Assembly: GCA_014191195.1 (NCBI GenBank)
Contig: BJGZ01000017.1
Coordinates: forward strand, 1-51,224
Direction of reading: 5' to 3'
DNA from: Chlorobiota bacterium
GTDB taxonomy: Bacteria; Bacteroidota; Ignavibacteria; Kapaibacteriales; UBA961
DNA: 51,224 bases
This document shows, piece after piece, positions 1 through 8,509 of the stretch; the first letter of the stretch is position 1, and each line of letters opens with the position of its first letter. The notes beneath the pieces were generated by a model, which saw nothing but the letters and a program-made list of their open reading frames with translations, was not told the origin of the DNA and made no database searches. The translations under genes were made by a program, and so were the position numbers.

Positions 1-705
1 TAATGGAATTGAGTGTTAATATTGTTAACAGTATGTATTATATAGTAGTTAGGGGTTTTCTTTATTGTCTATTTTTGTTCTGTTATTACTTTATATCAGT
101 ATGTAACTACTCTTTCTTCTCTCTTTTCACTCTTACTTGACTATTGGGAATACTATATAATATGTGTTCACATTAATAGAAAAAATCACCACCTGTTTTT
201 AAGTGTTAAAACCACTGAATGTTTTACTATACATCAACCTGTTTTGAGGATCAATGGAATCACAATTGAAAGTAACTTTTTTCTTGAATTATCAGAAATA
301 AGAACAGATAATTCTACTTCATATTCATATTATTAATGTATTTTTTTATTTCTCAAACCCATAAACTTCAAAAGGGCAGATTACTAAAGATGGCATTAAT
401 ATTAGACTCTTTAAAAAAAATTATCAGACTTTAAAATAATCTTAATTAGAAATCAGTATCTCCCTATTTATAAAACAAATTGTTGCTACAAACTAATATT
501 CTAACAAATTCCTTATTGATATAATCAAGAGTAGGGCATATTTATGAATGTGAGTACATTTCACTAATAAGTATTAAAACTATTTTTCCCCAATATTTGC
601 CTGCATAAATTTACAAAATATCAACTGCAAATATATTACTCAATTACTACATAATTTTCCTGTCGATATTTTTTATACTTGTCATATCTATTGCACATAT
701 CATAC

Positions 706-730
706 ACACAGTGTATACACAGTACACAGT
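706..730. repeat. Three clustered ACACAGT direct repeats
   Basis: ACACAGT occurs at 706-712, 717-723 and 724-730. The first two are linked by the self-complementary GTGTATACAC at 711-720. The spacing suggests a possible protein-binding site or local replication slippage. In such AT-rich DNA a chance origin cannot be excluded. Confidence 0.3.
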
Positions 731-855
731 AATAATACATACATTATTTGAGTACTTTATATTTGATTATATAAGTTTTTACCTCTTATAAAAGCAAGAC
801 ACAGCATGGGTTTTCAGGTTTTTTATTGTATTGTTTTAATGACTATAAAATAAAC

Positions 856-867
856 TTGGCATGCCAA
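856..867. promoter_or_regulatory. 12-base perfect palindrome, possible operator
   Basis: TTGGCATGCCAA is a perfect inverted repeat 110 bases before the start of the repeat protein at 978. Its GC-rich centre stands out from the AT-rich surroundings. That fits a dimeric regulator site, but no cognate regulator gene is visible in the window and the assignment is speculative. Confidence 0.3.
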
Positions 868-977
868 ATGCAAAGTATCATTTGTGCGACATTATATCAC
901 TACAAAAACAATCTATTTAGGGTTCGCACATTGTGTTTGAAAGTTATGTTATTTCATTTTTATAAAGGGTTATTGCT

Positions 978-1277
978 ATGAAAAGTATCATGTATATGCT
1001 CGTAGTTTTTGCATTTGGAACATCATTATATGCAAAACACCAAGTGTTGGGTCAGTCACCAAGAAGCGCGAAAGTTTACAATACTAATGCCTTTACACAT
1101 GTAGTATTGGGTCAGTCACCAAGAAATGCGAAAGTTTACAATACTAATGCCATCACACATGTAGTATTGGGTCAGTCACCAAGAAATGCGAAAGTTTATA
1201 ATGAAAAAGCTTTGTTTTCTGAGAATGGGATTATAAAAAAACCAGTTCTTGCTATATTCAATGAAAAAGACAAATAA
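978..1277 (+). CDS. Small exported protein with tandem 20-residue repeats
   Basis: This 99-residue protein matches no family I know. It opens with a signal peptide: a Lys near the start, a hydrophobic core MYMLVVFAFGTSL and an Ala-x-Ala-like site ending LYA at about residue 19. The mature part is two full copies and one partial copy of a 20-residue unit, VLGQSPRxAKVYNTNAxTHV, then a different tail ending NEKDK. At the DNA level the unit is 60 bases (1044-1103, 1104-1163, then a partial copy from 1164) and the copies are almost identical, so the duplication looks recent. A Shine-Dalgarno-like AAAGGG (964-969) lies 8 bases before the ATG. A rho-independent terminator follows at 1394-1431, so it is probably transcribed alone. 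It could be a secreted peptide precursor, a surface adhesin fragment or a structural repeat protein. I assign no function. Confidence 0.6.
   Translation: MKSIMYMLVVFAFGTSLYAKHQVLGQSPRSAKVYNTNAFTHVVLGQSPRNAKVYNTNAITHVVLGQSPRNAKVYNEKALFSENGIIKKPVLAIFNEKDK
1044..1200 (+). repeat. 60-base tandem repeat, about 2.6 copies
   Basis: The copies start at 1044, 1104 and 1164, and the third diverges after about 37 bases. Within the aligned part the copies differ at only a few positions (GTGTTG/GTATTG, AGCGCG/AATGCG, CTTTAC/CATCAC). The period is a multiple of three, so the reading frame is kept. The units abut with no spacer. Confidence 0.9.
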
Positions 1278-1393
1278 TCATTTAGGGAAATTCAAACATT
1301 ATAGATTTAGGGTTTGGAACAATGAATACAGTTAATAGGGCTAATAAATAGGGTGTTCAATATTAGAAGAATATATTCTTAATTAAGAATAAT

Positions 1394-1431
1394 AAAAACC
1401 GATAATTATATCTATAGTTATCGGTTTTTTT
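1394..1431 (+). terminator. Rho-independent terminator after the repeat protein
   Basis: AAAAACCGATAA (1394-1405) pairs with TTATCGGTTTTT (1418-1429) around a 12-base loop and runs straight into a T tract. It sits 117 bases after the stop codon of the repeat protein and 64 bases before the next gene, separating the two transcripts. Confidence 0.8.
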
Positions 1432-1494
1432 ATTAATTCTAATACTTTTGATTCTGTAAATTGACAATCATATATCATACATGAATAAACAATA

Positions 1495-2562
1495 ATGATA
1501 AAAAAGAAGAGAATTCTTATTGATCTAGATAGATTGAAAGATGTGCATAATGGCTTAGGACAAATTGCTTTGAATTTTGGAAAGTATATTCAAGATCTAA
1601 AAGATGATAGATTCGAGTTTACTTTATTAGTACCTAAACAATACATCGGATATTTTGGAAATAATGTTAACTATGAAACAATTTCAATAAAAAGAAGATA
1701 TTTCCCTTATTTATGCCCAGATTATGATCTGTGGTATACAATTCATCAAGACTCTTCTTTCTTTCCTTCTAATAAACAGACACCATTTATTCTTACAATA
1801 AATGATTTAAACTTTTTAGAAGACAAAACTCCATCCAAAGCACAAAAAAGATTAAAACGCTTGCAATCCAAAATTGATCGTTGTACTATTATCACGGCTA
1901 TTTCTCATTATACAGAAAGTGTTATCAGAAAGAATCTGGATATAAAAGATAAACCTTTACATGTTATTTATTTTGGCGTAGAAAACCCAATAGAAAAGCA
2001 AGCAAAAAAGCCTTCATATGTTAATTCTGAGTCATTATTACTTTCTATAGGTGTTATTCAACCAAAGAAAAATTTGATGGTTTTAGTGGAGATGATGAAG
2101 TATATCCCTGATAATTATCAATTGATTTTAGCTGGCAATACCGAAGGTACATATTCAGAGCAAATTCAAGAAAGAATTTTTCAATTGGGATTAGAAAATA
2201 GGATTATGATGCCTGGCAAAATAACTGATGATGATAAGTACTGGTTATTATCGCATTGTACAGCTTTATGTTTTCCATCTAAACTAGAAGGAATGGGAAT
2301 TCCTCCAATTGAAGCAATGCGTTTTGGTAAGCCTGTTTTTGCTTCAACATTTTCTAGTATTCCAGAAATCTGCAAAGAATATGCTTATTATTGGGAGAAT
2401 TTTGAACCTCGTAATATGGCTAACTTTTTTCTAAAGCACCTAGAAGAATTTCGCATGAATCCAGAAAAAGAACATCAGTTAATTGCGTTTTCTGAACAAT
2501 ATAATTGGAAGGATTCACTGATGAATTATCTAGATTTATTTGATCAATGTTTAAACAAGTAA
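1495..2562 (+). CDS. GT4-family glycosyltransferase
   Basis: This 355-residue protein has the GT-B fold layout. The N-terminal half (to about 170) starts with RILIDLDRLKD and carries the acceptor-side domain. The C-terminal half carries the nucleotide-sugar side, with SIGVIQPKKN around 185 and an EX7E motif at Glu265 and Glu273 inside EGMGIPPIEAM, the usual GT4 donor-binding signature. No membrane segment is visible, so it should act at the inner face of the membrane, transferring a sugar from a nucleotide donor to a growing glycan. The O-antigen ligase-like and GT-C genes just downstream on the other strand support a role in surface polysaccharide assembly. The sugar and acceptor cannot be read from sequence. 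Its stop lies 6 bases from that of the converging DUF6428 gene. Confidence 0.85.
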   Translation: MIKKKRILIDLDRLKDVHNGLGQIALNFGKYIQDLKDDRFEFTLLVPKQYIGYFGNNVNYETISIKRRYFPYLCPDYDLWYTIHQDSSFFPSNKQTPFILTINDLNFLEDKTPSKAQKRLKRLQSKIDRCTIITAISHYTESVIRKNLDIKDKPLHVIYFGVENPIEKQAKKPSYVNSESLLLSIGVIQPKKNLMVLVEMMKYIPDNYQLILAGNTEGTYSEQIQERIFQLGLENRIMMPGKITDDDKYWLLSHCTALCFPSKLEGMGIPPIEAMRFGKPVFASTFSSIPEICKEYAYYWENFEPRNMANFFLKHLEEFRMNPEKEHQLIAFSEQYNWKDSLMNYLDLFDQCLNK

Positions 2563-2568
2563 TTACTA

Positions 2569-3042
2569 TCAACAACAACCCGAAGCTGGGTTGCAACTTT
2601 GCTGATTTGTAGATTGTAATTCAGATAACTTCACTTTCTTTTTTACTACAGGTATACCGCAGCTATCTTTTGCAAGACAATCTGTTTGTTTTGGAATCAT
2701 CATAAATACATTATTCATTGTCTGCACACCATATCTACAAATTGTATCACCTTGATACTCAATTTCAACTTCATGGTCTTCATTACCTAAAATAGATGAA
2801 GCTTTATCGATAATTCCAATGAGTTTTTCAGAGGATAATCTATGATCTATATCATCTGCAATCCATAACTGAAAAGATATAGTATGTTCTTTTCTTTCAG
2901 TTCCTCCACAGTCAATAAAATGTTTTGTTGTTAAACCAACTTCTGTGATATGGAAATGACTTGGTACAATATTGCCATTGGGTTCTATAAATACTAATGC
3001 TTGACTTCTTTTTATTTGATTTACAAACTCTGATAATGTCAT
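2569..3042 (-). CDS. DUF6428 family protein
   Basis: This 157-residue cytosolic protein matches my recollection of the DUF6428 family. The conserved stretches are PSHFHITEVG, KHFIDCGGT, FQLWIADDIDHRL, VEIEYQGDTI and a cysteine-rich end (CLAKDSCGIP, then CNPASGCC with Cys150, Cys156 and Cys157). The family is common in Bacteroidota and, as I remember, often lies beside ArsR regulators and arsenic genes. The cysteines and conserved His would suit soft-metal or metalloid binding. None of those partner genes is present here: the neighbours are polysaccharide genes. Length and both ends look complete. The function is unproven. Confidence 0.75.
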   Translation of the reverse strand: MTLSEFVNQIKRSQALVFIEPNGNIVPSHFHITEVGLTTKHFIDCGGTERKEHTISFQLWIADDIDHRLSSEKLIGIIDKASSILGNEDHEVEIEYQGDTICRYGVQTMNNVFMMIPKQTDCLAKDSCGIPVVKKKVKLSELQSTNQQSCNPASGCC

Positions 3043-3066
3043 ATTTTATCCTTTTATGAATGAAAA

Positions 3067-4413
3067 CTATGATTCATTAGTATGTGTAGATGATAGCATT
3101 TTTCGATCTTCGGCTAGATATCTTGCACAACCAATTAAAGCAATCATAAATCCTGTAGTTAACAAACCAGATCTACTTTCAAATACACCTTCGGCAATAT
3201 TAGTAATACAATAAGACACCAATCCTGCTGCCGAACCTAATGCTATGATTTGAATCAAGGCATCATGGCGATTCCTTCTAGCTGTCCATACTCCAATAAT
3301 GATATAGTATATAATTATCATCCAAAAAGTAATTGCTAAAGGTATGCCTGCTTTAAATAGTAAACCTGAGTATCCATTATGAGAATATACTGCTCTAATA
3401 TGTGCCTTTAGTAATAAATCATAGCGCAAATGATCTTTTTGAAATCCATTTCCTCCTAAAGGATATCGTGCTACCCCTTTCATTACTTCTCTTGTTTCTA
3501 ATACTCTACCTAAATATGATTTATCTGTATTGATATTCACACTGCTAGAAAGTCTTGTTTGTATCACCACAAATGCAATTTCTGCTAGATTAGAGTAAAA
3601 TGTCATAACAATAAATCCTGCTGCTACTAAAAACATTGAAAATACTGTCAAAAATTTACGTCTGCCAGATGCTTCCAAAAAAAAGACTAAAAACACTAAA
3701 CTTGCTAAAAAAGCTACCCATGATGTTCTAGCCAATGAAGCTAGCAAAACAAGTAAAAAAACTGATGTTAATCCAATGGCAAACACCCTTAGCTTATTAC
3801 TTTTAACTGTTATCAATGTTAATAAAGCAATGATTCCAGCTGCTCCAAACAGTGGAGCATCATTTCTAACCCCTTTATATAATACTTCATAACCATAATC
3901 CAATGAAGAAGTTATCTTCCTATATTCCATTAAATTAACTATACCAAATCCAACTAATACACATGATAATAGGAATATTAGATAGTGAATTTGTTTTTCC
4001 GTTCTAAAATGTTCTCGAATTGGAAAATAATACAACATTAATAATAATAATTGCCAGCTTCTAGCCCATTGCAATGGCTCTACATCATTACCCCAAGAAA
4101 CAAAAACAGTACATACAGAAACAATATAAAATATACTCGCTAGGATATCTCCGCCATTGCGGATAATCTTTTTTCTTTTCACTAATAATTGCCAGATAAA
4201 CCAAATAGCTAAAGAAGAATGATAGAAAGCGCCTAATATAGTTTCTGTTAATCCAATTCCTGAATCTGTGGCTTTACAGAAAAATGGCATACTTATAATT
4301 ACTATAAAAAGCCATAATCTAGCTAAAACAGAATCATTAGGTCTTGCATTGTTATATGTTAAAGAATCTTCTATTACTATTTCCTTTTTAACAGTAGATA
4401 ATCCTGTCGCCAT
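3067..4413 (-). CDS. O-antigen ligase/polymerase-like membrane protein
   Basis: This 448-residue protein has about a dozen hydrophobic segments. A large loop at about residues 290-345 contains SYLGRVLETREVMKG, YPLGGNGF and YSHNGYSGLLFKAG. That is the Wzy_C/O-antigen ligase pattern, with the GxG and the His of HNGY as landmarks. Members either polymerise repeat units or join polysaccharide to lipid A core in the periplasm; the sequence does not separate the two. The first codons overlap the end of the upstream GT-C gene by 37 bases, so the two are probably translated from one message. The next internal Met (about residue 40) would remove the overlap but lies just before a hydrophobic segment. 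Confidence 0.8.
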   Translation of the reverse strand: MATGLSTVKKEIVIEDSLTYNNARPNDSVLARLWLFIVIISMPFFCKATDSGIGLTETILGAFYHSSLAIWFIWQLLVKRKKIIRNGGDILASIFYIVSVCTVFVSWGNDVEPLQWARSWQLLLLMLYYFPIREHFRTEKQIHYLIFLLSCVLVGFGIVNLMEYRKITSSLDYGYEVLYKGVRNDAPLFGAAGIIALLTLITVKSNKLRVFAIGLTSVFLLVLLASLARTSWVAFLASLVFLVFFLEASGRRKFLTVFSMFLVAAGFIVMTFYSNLAEIAFVVIQTRLSSSVNINTDKSYLGRVLETREVMKGVARYPLGGNGFQKDHLRYDLLLKAHIRAVYSHNGYSGLLFKAGIPLAITFWMIIIYYIIIGVWTARRNRHDALIQIIALGSAAGLVSYCITNIAEGVFESRSGLLTTGFMIALIGCARYLAEDRKMLSSTHTNES

Positions 4414-5810
4414 ACAATATCTGGATATATTGTCGAATCCATAGTTGATATCGATGATCCATCTTTGTCATATCTATCTATTGTTTGATATGCATCTATA
4501 TGTCTTGTCTGTATAAGCTTGATTTGAGATCTTGTTGCATTCAAAAAGATATAATCTGGTTTCTCATTCTCTATAATATCATCCATTGATGCAGTTGTAA
4601 TATGTTTTGCTTTATTAATCCATACTAAAGAATTAATATCGATTATTCTCTTTTTGGTAAAATAACCTATCGCTCCAACATCACCAGCTACTATTGTTTC
4701 TAGTTTATTACCCTTGAAATACTCAGAATTTTGCAATCTATCATAAATATTCTGGGTTATCCTCTCTGGAGTTGATTTGGCACTTATACCAAACCATATA
4801 ATAAGTGGAATTACTAATACAATCTTAGATTGTACTATAGTTTCTAGTCGCTTAATCCATAGTTGATGCGATAAAATTTCTACCATTCCTACTATATGCA
4901 ATATTGCCATAAATAATAGCGGATATCCATACCAAGACCAAATAGATGGTCTTGCTAATAAATATGCCAATGCATATAACACATACCAGCTTACATTGAT
5001 AAACATCCAATGCGAAAGCTTAATTCTTGCATAGATAATCCATAGGAAGCTTAAAAAAACTATACTATGAAATACTAGGCTCATTGGCTCTGGTGCAAAT
5101 AATTGCATAGCTGTAATGACAAATCCTTCAGAAATATGTTCTGATTTTGCCATTAATGATTGAGGTAGTGGACTTTGATATACTAATTGCATGATGAACA
5201 TACCGATAAGCGCAATCATAAGTCCACAAAGTGCCGGTAGTATCGTTTTTTTCCAGCCATATACAACCCATAAATAGACTACACTGATTATGGCTAATAT
5301 TGCAGCTTCTGGACGAATAAAAAACATGATAGCAGATAATGCTGGAATACTTACTATATATATATGTCGATTCTTAACTGCTAATAATAGAAGTATATAG
5401 CAAAGTGCCAAGAATGGCATTTCCATGCCACCTACAGAAACTCTTGCTAATAAAGGACTTAATGATATCATCAGGCCAAATATCAGATTATATGATTGTT
5501 TTGTTGGGTTTATAAATAGATCTCTACTTAGCCATAATACGGAACACTCAATTAAGATATTCAATAATGGAATAATCTTTTGAGGAAAGTAGCTAAACAA
5601 AAATAATGGGGTGAGAATTAAAGCATATAAAGGACATGTAACTGCTTGTACCCAAATATCTAATGAGAAAACAAATTGTCCATGCTGTACCAAATTTGAT
5701 GCATATTGAAATGTTATAAATGCATCATCATATAGTGGAAATACATACCAAGCTATACATCTGCACAGGAATAAAACGATAATGGATATAAAAAATATTC
5801 TAGGCTTCAT
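4377..5810 (-). CDS. GT-C family membrane glycosyltransferase
   Basis: This 477-residue polytopic protein has an Asp-Asp pair (Asp28-Asp29, in YDDAFITFQYASN) in the first periplasmic loop. That is the hallmark of GT-C enzymes, which use polyprenyl-phosphate sugars. About ten membrane segments follow, then a soluble C-terminal part containing GDVGAIGYFTKKRIIDINSL, typical of bacterial AftB/ArnT-like proteins. It would add a sugar to a lipid-linked or exported glycan on the periplasmic side. It is the upstream partner of the overlapping O-antigen ligase-like gene. No promoter was recognised in the 200-base gap upstream. Confidence 0.75.
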   Translation of the reverse strand: MKPRIFFISIIVLFLCRCIAWYVFPLYDDAFITFQYASNLVQHGQFVFSLDIWVQAVTCPLYALILTPLFLFSYFPQKIIPLLNILIECSVLWLSRDLFINPTKQSYNLIFGLMISLSPLLARVSVGGMEMPFLALCYILLLLAVKNRHIYIVSIPALSAIMFFIRPEAAILAIISVVYLWVVYGWKKTILPALCGLMIALIGMFIMQLVYQSPLPQSLMAKSEHISEGFVITAMQLFAPEPMSLVFHSIVFLSFLWIIYARIKLSHWMFINVSWYVLYALAYLLARPSIWSWYGYPLLFMAILHIVGMVEILSHQLWIKRLETIVQSKIVLVIPLIIWFGISAKSTPERITQNIYDRLQNSEYFKGNKLETIVAGDVGAIGYFTKKRIIDINSLVWINKAKHITTASMDDIIENEKPDYIFLNATRSQIKLIQTRHIDAYQTIDRYDKDGSSISTMDSTIYPDIVWRQDYLLLKRK

Positions 5811-5924
5811 TACTATTATTTGTTTGCTTCAATTCATTTTAGGACTCATGACAATCAAATTTAGTGATTCTCTTCAAAGAATTATCCTATTAATTCAACT
5901 CTAAAATGTAGATCATACTAATAA

Positions 5925-5970
5925 TAAAAAAAGTTCTTCGAAATTCGCTGTACAAATTCTGAAGAACTTT
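5925..5970 (-). terminator. Rho-independent terminator for the minus-strand barrel gene
   Basis: AAAGTTCTTC (5930-5939) pairs with GAAGAACTTT (5961-5970). Read on the minus strand the hairpin is followed by a run of T residues. It sits about 50 bases after the stop of the outer-membrane protein gene at 6019-7107, in the gap before the GT-C gene, and would insulate the polysaccharide genes from it. Confidence 0.75.
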
Positions 5971-6018
5971 AAAACATCTCTCATGCAAAGATGAAATCAC
6001 TATTTCTTAAAACGATGA

Positions 6019-7107
6019 TTAATGTGATCCACCAAATCTATATGATAATCCAAATGAAACAAGATAATCAGCAAATGCGGCATCTCCATTTGTGAACACA
6101 CCAGCATTGGTTTTTTGAATATCATCATAACTCTGAACACGATTTCTATACATTGCTATAGGTGCACTTAAAAATGCAGCAAAGCCTTTGTAAAAGTAAC
6201 CAGCACCTGGTTCAACAGACACTGCATATCCTGGTCTTCTAAATCCTGCGCTTCCACCAATTATATCACTAGAAGGTACCCCTTCAAATCTTCCACCTAG
6301 ATATATATTCCAACCGTCCATAGAATTATAAAAAGCACCTAATCTGCCACCATATTGGTCTGGACATGAATATTCCATTGTACCTGTTCTTGTTTTTATG
6401 CCATTAGTTTCTTTGGGATTAGCCATATAGAATACATTTGAACTAATACCAATTTCATGATTTATAGGATGATAACCTTGAATATCAATATTCAAGCATG
6501 TTCCACCATCACCAGGTTGAATTGATTGGTCGACAACTGTCTCAATATCTACATTTCTATTAGCGCCTTGATTATAAAATAAATCTTTATAATCATAAGA
6601 ACCACTAGGTAATTTTGCACCTAATGTAATTGAATAATTATATTCATTATCTAATGGGTCGAATAACCAATAGCCAATTCCTACACGTATATCAGCTAAT
6701 CCATTGGATGTAGTCTTATGGCGCTCACCTAAACCTGGTGCAGGAGGATTTCCGCCATGCTCATACATAGATGATCTAGTGTGATATACAAATGGTATAG
6801 TAGTATTAACAAAAATCCTATCTGTGATTCCATAATTTAAAGTAAGATCTAAGAATGAAGAATGATTAATTACTTCAGTTCCTTCTGCTACCCTATTTGC
6901 CTCTTCATGATCGCCACGAAAATGACGAAAACTCTTAAAATATCTAAAACCCGATTGAAATTGAAATTCACCTTCTTTAAGGTTTATAGATGAACCCATT
7001 CCACCGCCACAAACTGAACTACCTCGAGTAGCTACACAACCTTGTGATTTACACTCAAGAAAAGTAAAAAGGAAAAAAAACGTTAATAATGATATTATAC
7101 GAATCAT
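6019..7107 (-). CDS. Outer-membrane beta-barrel protein, transporter-like
   Basis: This 362-residue protein starts with a signal peptide (MIRIISLLTFFFLFTFLEC, likely cut before GCVATRG). The mature part is rich in alternating aromatic/polar strands such as FLDLTLNYGITDRIFVNTTIPFV and ends in Phe-Gly-rich strands (LVSFGLSYRFGG), as in barrels inserted by BamA. The pattern resembles the phenol-degradation MetA-like transporter family, whose substrates are mostly unknown. Cysteines near the mature N-terminus (GCVATRGSSVCGGG) might form a disulfide. It appears monocistronic, with its own terminator at 5925-5970 and a 276-base divergent gap to the esterase gene. Confidence 0.7.
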   Translation of the reverse strand: MIRIISLLTFFFLFTFLECKSQGCVATRGSSVCGGGMGSSINLKEGEFQFQSGFRYFKSFRHFRGDHEEANRVAEGTEVINHSSFLDLTLNYGITDRIFVNTTIPFVYHTRSSMYEHGGNPPAPGLGERHKTTSNGLADIRVGIGYWLFDPLDNEYNYSITLGAKLPSGSYDYKDLFYNQGANRNVDIETVVDQSIQPGDGGTCLNIDIQGYHPINHEIGISSNVFYMANPKETNGIKTRTGTMEYSCPDQYGGRLGAFYNSMDGWNIYLGGRFEGVPSSDIIGGSAGFRRPGYAVSVEPGAGYFYKGFAAFLSAPIAMYRNRVQSYDDIQKTNAGVFTNGDAAFADYLVSFGLSYRFGGSH

Positions 7108-7383
7108 TGGGAATATCCTATTTTCAATTTATACTAGTATGACTATCATTTCTAAAATAACACATATGTCATTTATTTCAAACGCATAATTGCAAAACTA
7201 TTTCTAAAACATAAAAATACGATTAAATTCTTATTTTGCGGTCAATATATAGAATTGTCTAGTGAGCCACATAGGCAGTCTAGCAATATATAGATTTTGT
7301 TATTCCAGGAATGTACAGATTAACATCCTGTTCAGCACATAAGAACATTCCATTTCATATCGCTGAAGTTTTAAGAGGTTCTG

Positions 7384-8502
7384 ATGCGATTTTTCATTTC
7401 TATATTTTTCATTTCTTTAACTTTTAACATTTGTGTTTTAACAGCTCAATCTATTAGGGAACAAGCTGATAAGGCCTTTGCGAATAAAAATTATCATCAA
7501 GCATCTATCTTGTATGATCAATGGGTCAAGGCCTTACCAAATGATTATTATAGTCATATCCAATTAGCTATATCGTATATACATATTAAAAATAATCACA
7601 AAGCAGCTTTAACACTGTGCACAGCAATTAATGCTGGTTTGCAAGAGGAATTTCTTGTCCAAGACACATTGTTTACTCCCCTTTTTATACATTTTGATAC
7701 ACTCTTTATACATCAATTACAACTGCCACTGCATAATGGAATGACTATCCAAGATTTGGTTATTCAAAAGATAAAAGAGCAATCTAAGGCATCTAAATTC
7801 CCTTTGAAATTTACTGAACAGAAAAGAATGGGTAGATACCGAGTATTATATCCCACTAATTATGATAGTTCTTTACAGTATAATCTTTGTTTATTATTAC
7901 ATGGCAATAGTCAAAAACCAGAATTTATATTACAATGGGTACAATCATTACACATAAAAAATACAATATTTATTAGCCCAGAAGCACCATATCTTAAGTT
8001 TAAAGAATCTATATATGCAGGTGAGTCAAGGTTTTCTGCCGCAGGTGAAGATCAATTCTTTCCAGATACATTAAAGGATGATATAATTAATATGTCTGCC
8101 GAATGGTATCATGATGTATTACTTGATGCTTTAAAAACTTTACCAATAAACAATCATAAACCTGCTATTATGGGTTTTTCTCAGGGAGGCTTTTATTCTA
8201 GTGTATTGGCTTCTAGATATGCTAAAGATATTTCAACGGCAATCGTTCTTTGTGGAAGTATGTATAAAGAAGGTAAAATTGTAAAAAGTATAGAAGATCT
8301 AAAAAAAAATAATGTAGATCTATTACTTATTCACGGCACAAAAGATATGGTAGTTCCATTTCAGACAGCTGAATTATTTCGCAATGTACTCATTGAAAAA
8401 CAAGTTCAGCATACATTTGTACCATTTGATGGAGGCCATTGGCCATCTATTGAAATGCATACTATTATTCAAAAATGGTTTGACGATCATTTTTCCAAAT
8501 GA
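7384..8502 (+). CDS. Exported TPR-like alpha/beta-hydrolase (esterase)
   Basis: This 372-residue protein has a signal peptide (MRFFISIFFISLTFNICVLTAQ), so it is periplasmic or secreted. Residues about 25-95 look like two TPR helices (QADKAFANKNYHQASILYDQW and the repeat after it). From about 150 an alpha/beta-hydrolase fold follows, with a visible triad: Ser266 in GFSQGG, Asp321 in HGTKDMVVPF and His352 in GGHWP. The order and spacing fit the phospholipase/carboxylesterase (PF02230-like) group, which cleaves short acyl esters. The TPR part may recruit a partner. AGAGG stands about 8 bases before the ATG. The MOSC gene follows 7 bases after the stop. Confidence 0.75.
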   Translation: MRFFISIFFISLTFNICVLTAQSIREQADKAFANKNYHQASILYDQWVKALPNDYYSHIQLAISYIHIKNNHKAALTLCTAINAGLQEEFLVQDTLFTPLFIHFDTLFIHQLQLPLHNGMTIQDLVIQKIKEQSKASKFPLKFTEQKRMGRYRVLYPTNYDSSLQYNLCLLLHGNSQKPEFILQWVQSLHIKNTIFISPEAPYLKFKESIYAGESRFSAAGEDQFFPDTLKDDIINMSAEWYHDVLLDALKTLPINNHKPAIMGFSQGGFYSSVLASRYAKDISTAIVLCGSMYKEGKIVKSIEDLKKNNVDLLLIHGTKDMVVPFQTAELFRNVLIEKQVQHTFVPFDGGHWPSIEMHTIIQKWFDDHFSK

Positions 8503-8509
8503 AAAAATT

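Larger units (their letters stand above)
1..977. other. Gene-free AT-rich region upstream of the repeat protein
   Basis: I see no convincing coding frame in these 977 bases on either strand: stops are frequent and no frame has both a ribosome-binding site and protein-like composition. This is unusual here, since most intergenic gaps in the window are under 100 bases. The stretch holds three ACACAGT copies (706-730), a 12-base palindrome (856-867) and a spaced 7-base inverted repeat, TGTGCGA at 883-889 with TCGCACA at 924-930. I recognise no RNA family. It could be the long 5' region of the gene at 978, a decayed gene, or the edge of a variable surface-polysaccharide locus. Confidence 0.6.

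Noticed and set aside
1044-1200. Tandem units as a possible CRISPR array
   Set aside because: The units are contiguous with no spacers, keep one reading frame behind a signal peptide, and no cas gene is present.
7308-7351. GGAATGT/ACATTCC inverted repeat before the esterase gene
   Set aside because: Only 7 bases with a 30-base gap; expected by chance in this composition.
8384-8509. Upstream extension of the MOSC gene
   Set aside because: It lies inside the esterase gene in another frame, and its residues do not resemble the MOSC_N start; the ATG at 8510 fits.
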